59,059 bases of DNA from Synechococcales cyanobacterium GL140_1_metabinner_5_sub (GTDB taxonomy: Bacteria > Cyanobacteriota > Cyanobacteriia > Cyanobacteriales > Chamaesiphonaceae). Positions within the stretch are counted from its first letter, which is position 1. Every line of letters begins with the position of its first letter. This document shows positions 52,216-59,059 of this stretch, piece after piece. The stretch is taken from positions 1 through 59,059 of the forward strand of contig JANYHM010000119.1 of assembly GCA_025359065.1 (NCBI GenBank), read 5' to 3'. The translations under genes and the position numbers were made by a program. The notes beneath the pieces were generated by a model. It searched no databases and was not told the origin of the DNA. It was given only the letters and a program-made list of their open reading frames with translations.

Positions 52216-53727
52216 ATGATTATTGATGACCAAAATTACGATCTAATTATTGTTGGAACAGGTGCAGGTGGCGGTACGCTCGCCCACAAACTCGCAGCCG
52301 CAGGGAAGAAAATTCTGATCTTAGAGCGGGGTGATTTCATGTCTGCCGCCGCCCAAAATCGCAGTGATGTAGATGTCTTCAAACGCGATCAATATCACGC
52401 CCCAGAACAGTGGTATGACAGTGCCGGAGAACCATTCTCGCCCCAGATGAACTATGCCGTGGGTGGAAACACGAAGATTTATAATGGCGCATTGCTACGA
52501 CTGCGAGAACAGGATTTTGAGGCGGTAAAACATCAAGGGGGGATCTCCCCAGCATGGTGTCTGAAATATGCAGACTTCGCCCCTTACTATACTGAAGCCG
52601 AAGCTCTCTACCAAGTTCATGGGCAAAGTAGCAGCGATCCCACCGAACCATCTCACAGTAGCGAATATCCCTTTCCAGCGATCGAGCATCAAGCTCAAGT
52701 CCAAGATGTCGTCACCGCCATCGAGAAACAAGGTTTACATCCTGCTTCAATTCCCCTATCTCTAAACCTCCAAGCAGAAGATCCTACTGGAGATGCCGAA
52801 ATGTACGGAATTAATCCCGCCTTAAAGTATCCCAATGTCACTCTCAAGACAGGGGCAAAAGTTGTTTGTTTACACACCAATCCTTCGGGGCGGGTGGTGA
52901 AAGGAGTAGAAGCAGAAATCGGCGGACAATGTTATCTATTTTTGGCAAATATTATCGTCTTAGCCTGCGGGGCGGTAAATTCAGCCGCGCTCCTATTAAA
53001 TTCTCGCAGCGATCTTCATCCCCAGGGATTAGCGAATAGCTCCGATTTGGTGGGGCGAAATTTAATGAAGGGTTTGATGACTGCGGTAGTTCAACTCAGC
53101 AAGAAACAAAACTCTGGAGTATTTTCCCGCAGCATTTATGTAAATGATTTTTATTGGGGTGATCAAGATTTCGCTTACCCAATGGGACATATCTATAATA
53201 CGGGGGGGCTGCTTACCGATCCGATTTTTACTGAGGCTCCACCAATGCTATCTGTATTGGCCAAATTTATGCCAGGATTTGGGATTAAACAGTTAGCTAC
53301 TCACTCAATTGGTTGGTGGGCGCAAACAGCAGATTTACCCGATCTTGATAACCGCGTGCGACTCATCGGCAACAAAATTCAGATTAACTATACTCCCAAT
53401 AATACCGAGGCACACGATCGACTAATTTATCGGTGGATTGAGATCTTGAAAGGAGTAGAAAAATCTATTGATGGCTTCCAACCTGGTGTTTTACATCCCA
53501 AAGGCGAAGCACCGCTAGCCGTAATGGCGCATCAGTGCGGCACATGTCGCTTTGGTGAAGATCCCCAAACCTCTGTGTTAGATCCCAATTGTCGCGCTCA
53601 CGATTTGGATAATCTCTATGTGGTAGACGGTAGCTTCTTCCCTTCTAATGCCAGTGTCAGCCCAGCCTTGACGATTATGGCTAATGCGCTCAGAGTGGGA
53701 GAACATTTGATTGATCAACTACAGTAA
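52216..53727 (+). CDS. GMC-family FAD oxidoreductase
   Basis: A 503-residue flavoprotein: the FAD-binding VGTGAGGGTLAHKLAAAG is at the N-terminus, HQCGTCRFGEDP and DGSFFPSNASVSPALTIMAN at the C-terminus, the latter being GMC signature regions. No signal peptide is present. Substrate is unknown (choline, glucose and alcohol dehydrogenases belong here). Being last in the oxidase operon, it might feed electrons to quinone and so to the alternative oxidase, which is inference from position only. Confidence 0.88.
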   Translation: MIIDDQNYDLIIVGTGAGGGTLAHKLAAAGKKILILERGDFMSAAAQNRSDVDVFKRDQYHAPEQWYDSAGEPFSPQMNYAVGGNTKIYNGALLRLREQDFEAVKHQGGISPAWCLKYADFAPYYTEAEALYQVHGQSSSDPTEPSHSSEYPFPAIEHQAQVQDVVTAIEKQGLHPASIPLSLNLQAEDPTGDAEMYGINPALKYPNVTLKTGAKVVCLHTNPSGRVVKGVEAEIGGQCYLFLANIIVLACGAVNSAALLLNSRSDLHPQGLANSSDLVGRNLMKGLMTAVVQLSKKQNSGVFSRSIYVNDFYWGDQDFAYPMGHIYNTGGLLTDPIFTEAPPMLSVLAKFMPGFGIKQLATHSIGWWAQTADLPDLDNRVRLIGNKIQINYTPNNTEAHDRLIYRWIEILKGVEKSIDGFQPGVLHPKGEAPLAVMAHQCGTCRFGEDPQTSVLDPNCRAHDLDNLYVVDGSFFPSNASVSPALTIMANALRVGEHLIDQLQ

Positions 53728-53745
53728 GCTTCGATCGATTTTTGG

Positions 53746-54435
53746 TTAATTTGTTGCTTTGCCACAATCACAGTCGAGTTGTCTCATCACTGCTGGAGCC
53801 AACGCAGCCCAGAGCGGAGTATTTACGTCTGCAACTCTCAGGGCTTCTGCCGTCCAAGCGTTGCAGGTACGTAAAAAAGAATAACTGCCGATCGCTTCGT
53901 AAAAGGCGCTGTTTTGGTAAAGACCTTGCCTGATATAAGACGCTTGATTGTTTGTCGATCGCTGAAAGCTGTTATTAATAAACTTAGTGAGCTGCAAATA
54001 TGCCGGTTTGCTGAGATTTATCTGCTTTACTTCAAAGGCCGCACCTAACCGCAATTTTGGTTCGATGTGTCCCCATACGTGCATGACACTTGGCCCTGGA
54101 ATAAATAGGGTATCAAAAATTGTGATTGGATCAAAAGAAGAGTTCAAAAAGAAATTGCGATCGCCCCAGCCAAAGCTCAAATATTGATATTTATCAGCAT
54201 CTGAACCTACCTGCTGCAAGTCTAGATGCTGTCGCCAATCAAAAATTTCATTGCTCACTGGCAAAATGATTTCGGCATGAAAATTATTGACGTTGCTGAT
54301 ATAAATGGGCACACTGCAATCAGCTTGTTTACCGTAAAACCATTTAGTCGGGGTAAATGCGCCAATCATGGCAACAAAACAGATTCCTAACAAACCTAAC
54401 AAAAAGAATTTTACGATTTTTCTTAACTTTTTCAT
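53746..54435 (-). CDS. DUF2459 (TIGR02117) protein, membrane-anchored
   Basis: A 229-residue protein with an N-terminal membrane helix (KIVKFFLLGLLGICFVAMIG) and the DUF2459 sequence FHAEIILPV, FGWGDRNFF, HVWGHIEPK and RTCNAWTAEALR. DUF2459 proteins look like papain/CHAP-fold hydrolases: the cysteine of RTCNAW and the histidine of FHAEI would be catalytic. The frame extends upstream to 54678, but the start at 54435 has GGAG seven bases upstream and begins the membrane helix. It faces the end of the GMC gene convergently. Confidence 0.83.
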   Translation of the reverse strand: MKKLRKIVKFFLLGLLGICFVAMIGAFTPTKWFYGKQADCSVPIYISNVNNFHAEIILPVSNEIFDWRQHLDLQQVGSDADKYQYLSFGWGDRNFFLNSSFDPITIFDTLFIPGPSVMHVWGHIEPKLRLGAAFEVKQINLSKPAYLQLTKFINNSFQRSTNNQASYIRQGLYQNSAFYEAIGSYSFLRTCNAWTAEALRVADVNTPLWAALAPAVMRQLDCDCGKATN

Positions 54436-54442
54436 ATCAATA

Positions 54443-54446
54443 CTCC
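54443..54446 (-). promoter_or_regulatory. Ribosome binding site for the DUF2459 gene
   Basis: GGAG on the minus strand, seven bases before ATG 54435. It decides this start against the longer open frame. Confidence 0.65.
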
Positions 54447-54765
54447 GGACAGATTTATAGCGACAGGAAAAGAGAGATTGACGAAAAGCGGCTTGTAGTA
54501 TAAGGTGCAAGTTGTAAAGAAAGAACTTAAACAAGCTGCCTAATGAAAATATTATACAGATCCTCATGACAAAACGTCGAATTCTCATTGCGTACTTAGT
54601 AAATTGCCGAAATCCATATTTTCTACAAATATTGAAATAAGTCCTGAGTGCTTGTATGTGTACTATATCAACAAACACCGGTCGGATTGGTTGGACGTTT
54701 CGCTGGTACCGGACGTTATCTGATCATCACGGTTTATGAAGTTACTGAACTTGAGCGCTAATTGT

Positions 54766-54861
54766 ATGTACGAATATAAATGTGAGTACTGCAACGGAAC
54801 TGTTCAACCCAGAATCTTGAGGCGTGAGGCATTCAAACATCGAAAGTTAATTGGGTTATGA
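54766..54861 (+). pseudogene. Truncated YgiT-type zinc-finger (antitoxin) remnant
   Basis: A 31-codon frame begins MYEYKCEYCNGTVQPRILRR and continues EAFKHRKL before a stop. This is the N-terminal CxxC knuckle of YgiT/MqsA-like antitoxins; the second CxxC and the HTH are missing. The surrounding 54436-54996 stretch contains no other gene; the cysteine-rich reading after 54870 contains a stop and may be decayed remainder. Confidence 0.55.
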
Positions 54862-54984
54862 TGCGAAGGATTCTGCTGCGGGTGAACGCTTTGGGTATAT
54901 CCCGAATGGTTAGATTACAATTCCTGTACTTGTTGCAGTAACCAACTCATGCCACACTGACAGTTGCTTACAACCAGTTGCAAC

Positions 54985-54988
54985 AGGA
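54985..54988 (+). promoter_or_regulatory. Ribosome binding site selecting a TTG start for hsdM
   Basis: AGGA eight bases before TTG 54997. The family N-terminus ([19 protein letters not shown]) begins exactly there; no ATG is available. Confidence 0.6.
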
Positions 54989-54996
54989 TTTTCACA

Positions 54997-56538
54997 TTGA
55001 CAAGTGCCCAACAACGCGCCGCCCTACAGCGCCAAATCTGGCAAATCGCCAATGATGTTCGCGGCTCAGTCGATGGCTGGGATTTCAAGCAATACGTGCT
55101 TGGCACGCTGTTTTACCGTTTTATCAGTGAAAACTTTGCCAGCTATATCGAGGCGGATGATGAAAGTATTCATTACGACGAGCTGCCCGATCGGGTTATT
55201 ACTAGCGACATCAAAGAAGATGCCATTAAAACCAAAGGCTACTTTATCTACCCCAGTCAGTTGTTTGCCACCATCGCCGCCAATGCCAACACCAACGAAA
55301 GCCTGAATACTGACCTAGCTGGGATTTTTTCGGCGATCGAAGGCTCGGCCAACGGCTACCCTTCCGAGCCAGATATCAAAGGTCTGTTTGCTGACTTTGA
55401 CACCACCAGTAACCGCCTCGGTAACACCGTTAAGGATAAAAACCTGCGCTTGGCTGCTGTATTAAAGGGCGTGGCGGGTCTAGATTTTGGTGACTTTGCC
55501 GGCAGCCACATCGATTTATTTGGCGATGCCTATGAGTTTCTGATCTCCAACTATGCCGCTAATGCCGGGAAATCGGGGGGTGAGTTTTTTACTCCGCAGC
55601 ATGTGTCCCGGCTGATTGCCTTGCTCGCTATGCACAAGCAAAGCCGTGTTAACAAGATTTATGACCCAGCCGCTGGCTCTGGTTCGCTGTTGCTGCAAGC
55701 CAAAAAGCATTTTGATGAACATTTGATCGAAGACGGTTTTTTTGGGCAAGAGATCAACCACACCACCTACAACCTGGCGCGGATGAATATGTTTTTGCAC
55801 AACATTAACTACGACAAGTTTAATATCCAGCTTGGCAACACTCTGACTGATCCACACTTTGATGGTGATAAACCCTTCGATGCGATCGTTTCTAACCCGC
55901 CCTATTCGGTGAAATGGGTTGGTAGTGATGACCCAACGCTGATTAATGACGATCGCTTTGCGCCAGCGGGCGTGTTAGCTCCCAAGTCTAAAGCGGATTT
56001 TGCTTTTGTGCTGCATTGCTTGAGCTATTTATCGAGCAGGGGGCGTGCGGCGATCGTGTGTTTTCCGGGTATTTTTTATCGGGGCGGGGCGGAGGCCAAA
56101 ATCAGGCAGTATTTGGTGGATAACAACTATGTTGAGACTGTGATTTCGCTTGCGTCTAATCTGTTTTTTGGCACTACGATCGCTGTGACTATTTTGGTGC
56201 TTTCTAAGCATAAGCCGGATACGACTACCCAGTTTATTGATGCTAGCGGCTTGTTTAAAAAAGAAACTAACAACAATACTCTTGCCGATGAGCATATTGA
56301 TGCAATCATGGCGGTGTTTGATAGTAAGGCAAATAGCGATCACTTTGCTCGATCGGTGCCCTTGGATGAGATTGCTGCTAATGATTACAATCTGTCGGTC
56401 AGCAGCTATGTGGAGGCTAAAGACACCCGCGAAATCACCGATATTACTGCGCTCAATGCTGATTTGAAAACCACTGTGGCTAAGATCGATCGGCTGCGTG
56501 TTGAGATTGATGCGATCGTGGCGGAGATAGAAGCATGA
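54997..56538 (+). CDS. hsdM: Type I restriction-modification methyltransferase subunit HsdM
   Basis: A 513-residue N6-adenine methyltransferase. The N-terminal helical domain ends near 150; the SAM motif I is [13 protein letters not shown] (the usual DPACGSG has Cys), and the catalytic motif IV is [24 protein letters not shown] lies between. I choose the TTG start at 54997 with a good AGGA spacing; a TTG at 54964 would add 11 residues not found in the family. It overlaps a 39-codon ORF by four bases (ATGA), which overlaps hsdS the same way. HsdR is not in the window, perhaps beyond the IS630 insertion or elsewhere. Confidence 0.92.
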   Translation: MTSAQQRAALQRQIWQIANDVRGSVDGWDFKQYVLGTLFYRFISENFASYIEADDESIHYDELPDRVITSDIKEDAIKTKGYFIYPSQLFATIAANANTNESLNTDLAGIFSAIEGSANGYPSEPDIKGLFADFDTTSNRLGNTVKDKNLRLAAVLKGVAGLDFGDFAGSHIDLFGDAYEFLISNYAANAGKSGGEFFTPQHVSRLIALLAMHKQSRVNKIYDPAAGSGSLLLQAKKHFDEHLIEDGFFGQEINHTTYNLARMNMFLHNINYDKFNIQLGNTLTDPHFDGDKPFDAIVSNPPYSVKWVGSDDPTLINDDRFAPAGVLAPKSKADFAFVLHCLSYLSSRGRAAIVCFPGIFYRGGAEAKIRQYLVDNNYVETVISLASNLFFGTTIAVTILVLSKHKPDTTTQFIDASGLFKKETNNNTLADEHIDAIMAVFDSKANSDHFARSVPLDEIAANDYNLSVSSYVEAKDTREITDITALNADLKTTVAKIDRLRVEIDAIVAEIEA

Positions 56539-56654
56539 GTAAATCAGAACAGTCTACTGAGGCGATCAATTTTGTGCAACAGGCTGTTGCACAACTACCG
56601 AACATCGAAGCTATCGAGCGGGAATTGCAGGGAATTGATGGAGGTGACTCATGA
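56535..56654 (+). CDS. 39-residue ORF coupled between hsdM and hsdS
   Basis: A short frame with ATGA overlaps on both sides (start inside the hsdM stop, stop inside the hsdS start). The acidic, helix-prone product starts [20 protein letters not shown] and ends [10 protein letters not shown]. It contains a GGAGGTGA stretch at its 3' end that can serve as the hsdS ribosome binding site. It could be a small real protein or simply a coupling leader; no known domain is seen. Confidence 0.6.
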   Translation: MSKSEQSTEAINFVQQAVAQLPNIEAIERELQGIDGGDS

Positions 56655-57949
56655 GCGGTATGAACTTTCTGGAAAAGCTGCTTGATGGCGTTGAGGTGGA
56701 ATGGAAGCCTCTGGGGGAAGTAGTGTTACCAACGAGTAATATTAAATGGAGAAATGCAGATCGAATCTACCGCTATATTGATTTGACCTCTGTTAGCATT
56801 GAAACTAAAAGAATAGCTGAAACAACCGAAATAACAGCCAATAACGCACCAAGTAGAGCGCAGAAGCTTGTTGAAGAAAATGATGTTGTTTTTGCGACGA
56901 CTCGGCCAGCTCAACAACGATATTGCTTGATTAATAACGAGTACTCTGGCGAAGTAGCCAGTACTGGCTACTGTATTTTACGAGCCAAAAAAGATGAGGT
57001 GTTGCCAAAATGGATTCTATACTGCATTGCTTCAAATGATTTTAAAATCTATGTTGAAGAAAATCAAAGTGGTTCAGCATACCCCGCAATTTCGGATACC
57101 AAGGTCAAAGATTTTATAATCCCCATTCCATGCCCAGACAATCCCAAAAAATCGTTTGAGATTCAAGCCGAAATCGTGCGGATTTTGGATGCTTTTACCG
57201 AGTTGACTGCTGAGTTGACCGCCGAGTTGGTCGCTGAGTTGGCCGATCGCAAGAAACAATATAACTACTACCGCGATCGGTTGTTGAGTTTTAAAGAAGG
57301 TGAAGTAGAGTGGAAGCCTTTGGCAGAGGTTGCTCTGGATTTTGGTCGCGGAAAATCAAAGCATCGACCAAGAAACGACCCTAAGCTATACGGTGGAAAT
57401 ACTCCATTTATTCAAACGGGCGATATTAGAAACGCTTCACATGTCATTACAACCTACGCGCAAACTTATAGTGATTTTGGGCTGGCGCAGAGTAAGTTAT
57501 GGCCAAAAGGAACGCTTTGCATAACGATAGCTGCAAACATTGCAGAGACTACCATTCTTGGTTTTGATTCGTGCTTCCCTGACAGTATTATAGGTTTTGT
57601 TGCCAATCCAGAAAAAACAACTTCGAGTTATGTTGAATATCTTTTGTCTTCATTCAAAACGAAACTGCAATCACAAAGCACTGGTAGCGCACAAGATAAT
57701 ATCAATATGGGAACATTTGAAGCTATGCGTTTACCATTCCCACCCCTCCCAGAACAAGCCCGCATCGTCTCCATCCTCGACAAATTCGACGCTCTCACCA
57801 ACTCCATCAGCGAAGGCTTGCCCCGTGAAATCGCCTTGCGCCAAAAGCAATACGAATATTACCGTGATTTGTTGCTAAGTTTTCCACCCCCTCTAACTCC
57901 CCTCAACAAGGAAGAAACTCAAACCTCCCCCCTGACAAGGGGGGAATGA
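56651..57949 (+). CDS. hsdS: Type I restriction-modification specificity subunit HsdS
   Basis: A 432-residue protein with the two-part layout of HsdS: target recognition domain 1 (about 16-175), a central conserved helix (KKQYNYYRDRLLSF), domain 2 (about 225-385) and a C-terminal conserved helix (RQKQYEYYRDLLLSF). The two domains read different half-sites. EVEWKPL starts each half. After LLLSF the frame continues about 20 residues into a Pro-rich tail encoded by a palindromic intergenic repeat. It is coupled to the upstream 39-residue ORF. Confidence 0.92.
   Translation: MSGMNFLEKLLDGVEVEWKPLGEVVLPTSNIKWRNADRIYRYIDLTSVSIETKRIAETTEITANNAPSRAQKLVEENDVVFATTRPAQQRYCLINNEYSGEVASTGYCILRAKKDEVLPKWILYCIASNDFKIYVEENQSGSAYPAISDTKVKDFIIPIPCPDNPKKSFEIQAEIVRILDAFTELTAELTAELVAELADRKKQYNYYRDRLLSFKEGEVEWKPLAEVALDFGRGKSKHRPRNDPKLYGGNTPFIQTGDIRNASHVITTYAQTYSDFGLAQSKLWPKGTLCITIAANIAETTILGFDSCFPDSIIGFVANPEKTTSSYVEYLLSSFKTKLQSQSTGSAQDNINMGTFEAMRLPFPPLPEQARIVSILDKFDALTNSISEGLPREIALRQKQYEYYRDLLLSFPPPLTPLNKEETQTSPLTRGE
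57927..57944. repeat. G/C hairpin repeat at the hsdS 3' end
   Basis: CCCCCC at 57927-57932, loop TGACAA, GGGGGG at 57939-57944, in a larger C-rich then G-rich stretch (57888-57957). The last residues of hsdS are encoded by it. A like repeat occurs at 58406-58438. Confidence 0.7.
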
Positions 57950-57974
57950 GGGGGGGTAGTGCAAGGAGTACAAC

Positions 57975-57979
57975 AGGAG
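57975..57979 (+). promoter_or_regulatory. Ribosome binding site for the DUF559 gene
   Basis: AGGAG six bases before ATG 57986. It favours this start over the in-frame GTG at 57959, which lies in the repeat. Confidence 0.7.
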
Positions 57980-57985
57980 CTAGCA

Positions 57986-58354
57986 ATGGACAAAATATTC
58001 AACAAAACAGAATATAAACCACGCCGCCAAGCACTGCGCAATAACATGACCGAACCCGAAAAAAAGCTATGGCAAATATTGCGTGGCAAACAAATGGGCG
58101 TAAAATTTCGCAGACAACACGGTATCGGATATTACATTGCTGATTTTTATTGCCCTGAATTAAAGTTGGTCATCGAGGTCGATGGCAAGAGTCATGAATC
58201 AGCCGATGCACAATCCTATGATGCAATACGGCATGATTTTATGGTTTCTGTGGGCATCACCACATTACGGTTCACCAATGATGAAGTAATGAACCATCTT
58301 GACGGTGTTCATCAGCATCTGACGCAATACCTCAATGCTCGAAACCAAGGATAA
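57986..58354 (+). CDS. DUF559 endonuclease-like protein
   Basis: A 122-residue protein of the very short patch repair-like nuclease fold. LRNNMTEPEKKLWQILRGKQ and KFRRQHGIGYYIADFYCPE are followed by LVIEVDGKSHE, giving the Asp-Glu-x-Asp pattern of a PD-(D/E)xK type site. DUF559 genes often accompany restriction systems. It follows hsdS on the same strand and precedes the interrupted RelA/SpoT gene. The role in this cassette is unknown. Confidence 0.85.
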   Translation: MDKIFNKTEYKPRRQALRNNMTEPEKKLWQILRGKQMGVKFRRQHGIGYYIADFYCPELKLVIEVDGKSHESADAQSYDAIRHDFMVSVGITTLRFTNDEVMNHLDGVHQHLTQYLNARNQG

Positions 58355-58405
58355 GATCATATGGAAACCATCCGCCAAGCTTTAGTCGGCTGGACTTCGT
58401 TTACA

Positions 58406-58438
58406 GGGGGCTTACCCCCCAACCCCCCTTAAAAAGGG
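58406..58438. repeat. G/C hairpin repeat between DUF559 and RelA/SpoT genes
   Basis: GGGGG at 58406-58410, loop CTTA, CCCCC from 58415, then a further run of C and a GGG arm. It resembles the repeat at the hsdS end. A 23-codon frame from ATG 58361 (METIRQALVGWTSF) runs into it and stops; this may be the start of a gene destroyed by the repeat. Confidence 0.55.
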
Positions 58439-58479
58439 TGGCTTTGATAAAACTCCCTCCCACACCATAGAGAAATCCC

Positions 58480-58870
58480 ATGAATAAAATCAGCCAAACA
58501 AAACAGCTTATCAGCGAAATCAATCGTTTGCATTATGACTTCTCAAAGGATTATTTTGAAACAGGGCGGGTCGAAAAAATCAATCTTTCTAGAACGATCG
58601 CCAATACGCCTGTCTCCCATATCTACAAGTATCGCCTAACCTTACACGAGAGCATAAACGACTACCTAATGACAGCAGACATCGACATCAAATACTTTTA
58701 CCGAGTCAAAACCCGCGAAAGCATCGATGACAAAATCGAGCGTTATTCAGGTCGTGAAGATCAATACCCCGTTAATAACTGGCTCAATGACATTTTTGGT
58801 GCGCGTATTATTTTGACAGCCGCAGAAATAACTGCCGTTATGGACTTGCTGGATGACTGGCAGAATGAAT
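58480..58870 (+). pseudogene. RelA/SpoT-domain gene interrupted by IS630
   Basis: About 130 native residues remain. YFYRVKTRESIDDKIERYSG and NWLNDIFGARIILT match the start of the (p)ppGpp synthetase fold of RelA/SpoT and small alarmone synthetases. The frame continues from 58871 into IS DNA for seven codons and stops at 58891-58893. The catalytic core downstream is lost or lies beyond the IS. The gene sits in the RM cassette, so it might be a toxic small alarmone synthetase or another nucleotide-pyrophosphate transferase used in defence. Confidence 0.65.
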
Positions 58871-59059
58871 TACAGCGGTTTGCAGGTTTATGAGGGACAA
58901 TAACAGCAGTGAGCAAACCAGTTACGGAGATGCTCAGAATCGATCAAATCCATTGCTGTAGCAATTAAAACATTAACCGTTGCGGAGGTCTTCGGTGAAA
59001 ACTGTCGGAGAAAAGCCTTTAACTGAGACCACCAATGCTCAATAGGGTTAAATTCTGGA
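58871..59059 (-). mobile_element. IS630-family insertion sequence, one end in window
   Basis: The IS end is placed at TACAGCGGTTT, starting at TA 58871, 17 bases after the transposase stop in gene orientation. The ending resembles the MITE-like termini at 334 and 46880. The element enters the RelA/SpoT-like gene and continues past the right edge. Confidence 0.65.
58888..59058 (-). CDS. IS630-family transposase, C-terminal part
   Basis: The last 56 residues of a DDE_3 transposase; the start lies beyond the window. PEFNPIEHWWSQLKAFLRQF has the catalytic glutamate in NPIEHWW. The stop codon is TAA at 58888-58890. Confidence 0.85.
   Translation of the reverse strand, partial: PEFNPIEHWWSQLKAFLRQFSPKTSATVNVLIATAMDLIDSEHLRNWFAHCCYCPS

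Noticed and set aside
54436-54678. Extra N-terminal 81 codons of the DUF2459 gene
   Set aside because: ATG 54435 has GGAG at ideal spacing and starts the membrane helix; the upstream part is not protein-like.
57888-58440. Possible CRISPR array from the repeated C/G tracts
   Set aside because: Only two unlike hairpin repeats of different spacing with genes between; no regular spacers.

Overview
The window comes from a cyanobacterium. The GCGATCGC (HIP1) octamer is frequent (for example near 4866, 9780, 15577, 18285, 24420, 27125, 45056 and 50175). The gene set includes heme oxygenase for bilins, zeta-carotene desaturase, SasA, a cyAbrB regulator, a CmpR/NdhR-type LysR protein and an alternative respiratory oxidase. 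No rRNA, tRNA or CRISPR array was seen.

Layout. (1) 1-700: a dead transposase, cut by the left edge and itself split by a small MITE-like element. (2) 700-18900: mostly housekeeping genes in short operons: cobalamin CobE/CbiG, an M23 lipoprotein, heme oxygenase, an esterase, an amidase, a LysR regulator with a PP2C phosphatase, RsmG, an ECF-like ATPase, a LivH permease, zeta-carotene desaturase, a RodZ-like protein, a pseudouridine synthase, a ClC channel, cyAbrB, an Rrf2 regulator and SasA. (3) 19000-39300: an exopolysaccharide region. A sugar-1-phosphate nucleotidyltransferase is followed by an OpgC-like acyltransferase, a DUF3131 protein, an SGNH hydrolase, a probable outer-membrane barrel with a proline-rich arm, a GH9 endoglucanase and GH2 glycosidase pair on the opposite strand, a second DUF3131 protein, a giant exported protein with four DUF3131 repeats, and a BcsA-like GT2 synthase. 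This looks like a dedicated system to make, modify, trim and export a beta-linked glycan, and it is the most novel part of the window. (4) 39380-46760: signalling. Two STAS proteins, a receiver-PP2C phosphatase and an RsbW-like kinase form a partner-switching module. Next to them is a 1600-residue hybrid kinase with a GAF domain that has both cysteines of a DXCF cyanobacteriochrome. (5) 47860-53730: two DUF2231 membrane proteins, oxidase subunits II (Cu-A ligands lost), I and III, and a GMC oxidoreductase; this is an ARTO-type quinol oxidase operon. (6) 54700-59059: a defence-like region with a YgiT remnant, a type I restriction-modification cassette (hsdM, a coupled 39-residue ORF, hsdS), a DUF559 nuclease, and a RelA/SpoT-like gene cut off by an IS630 insertion that runs out of the window.

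Mobile DNA shapes both ends. The MITE-like elements at 334-426 and 46880-46976 and the IS630 end at 58871 share TAtAGCGGTT-like termini, so they may be one family mobilised by the IS630 transposase. All functional assignments come from reading motifs by eye; no database search was run.
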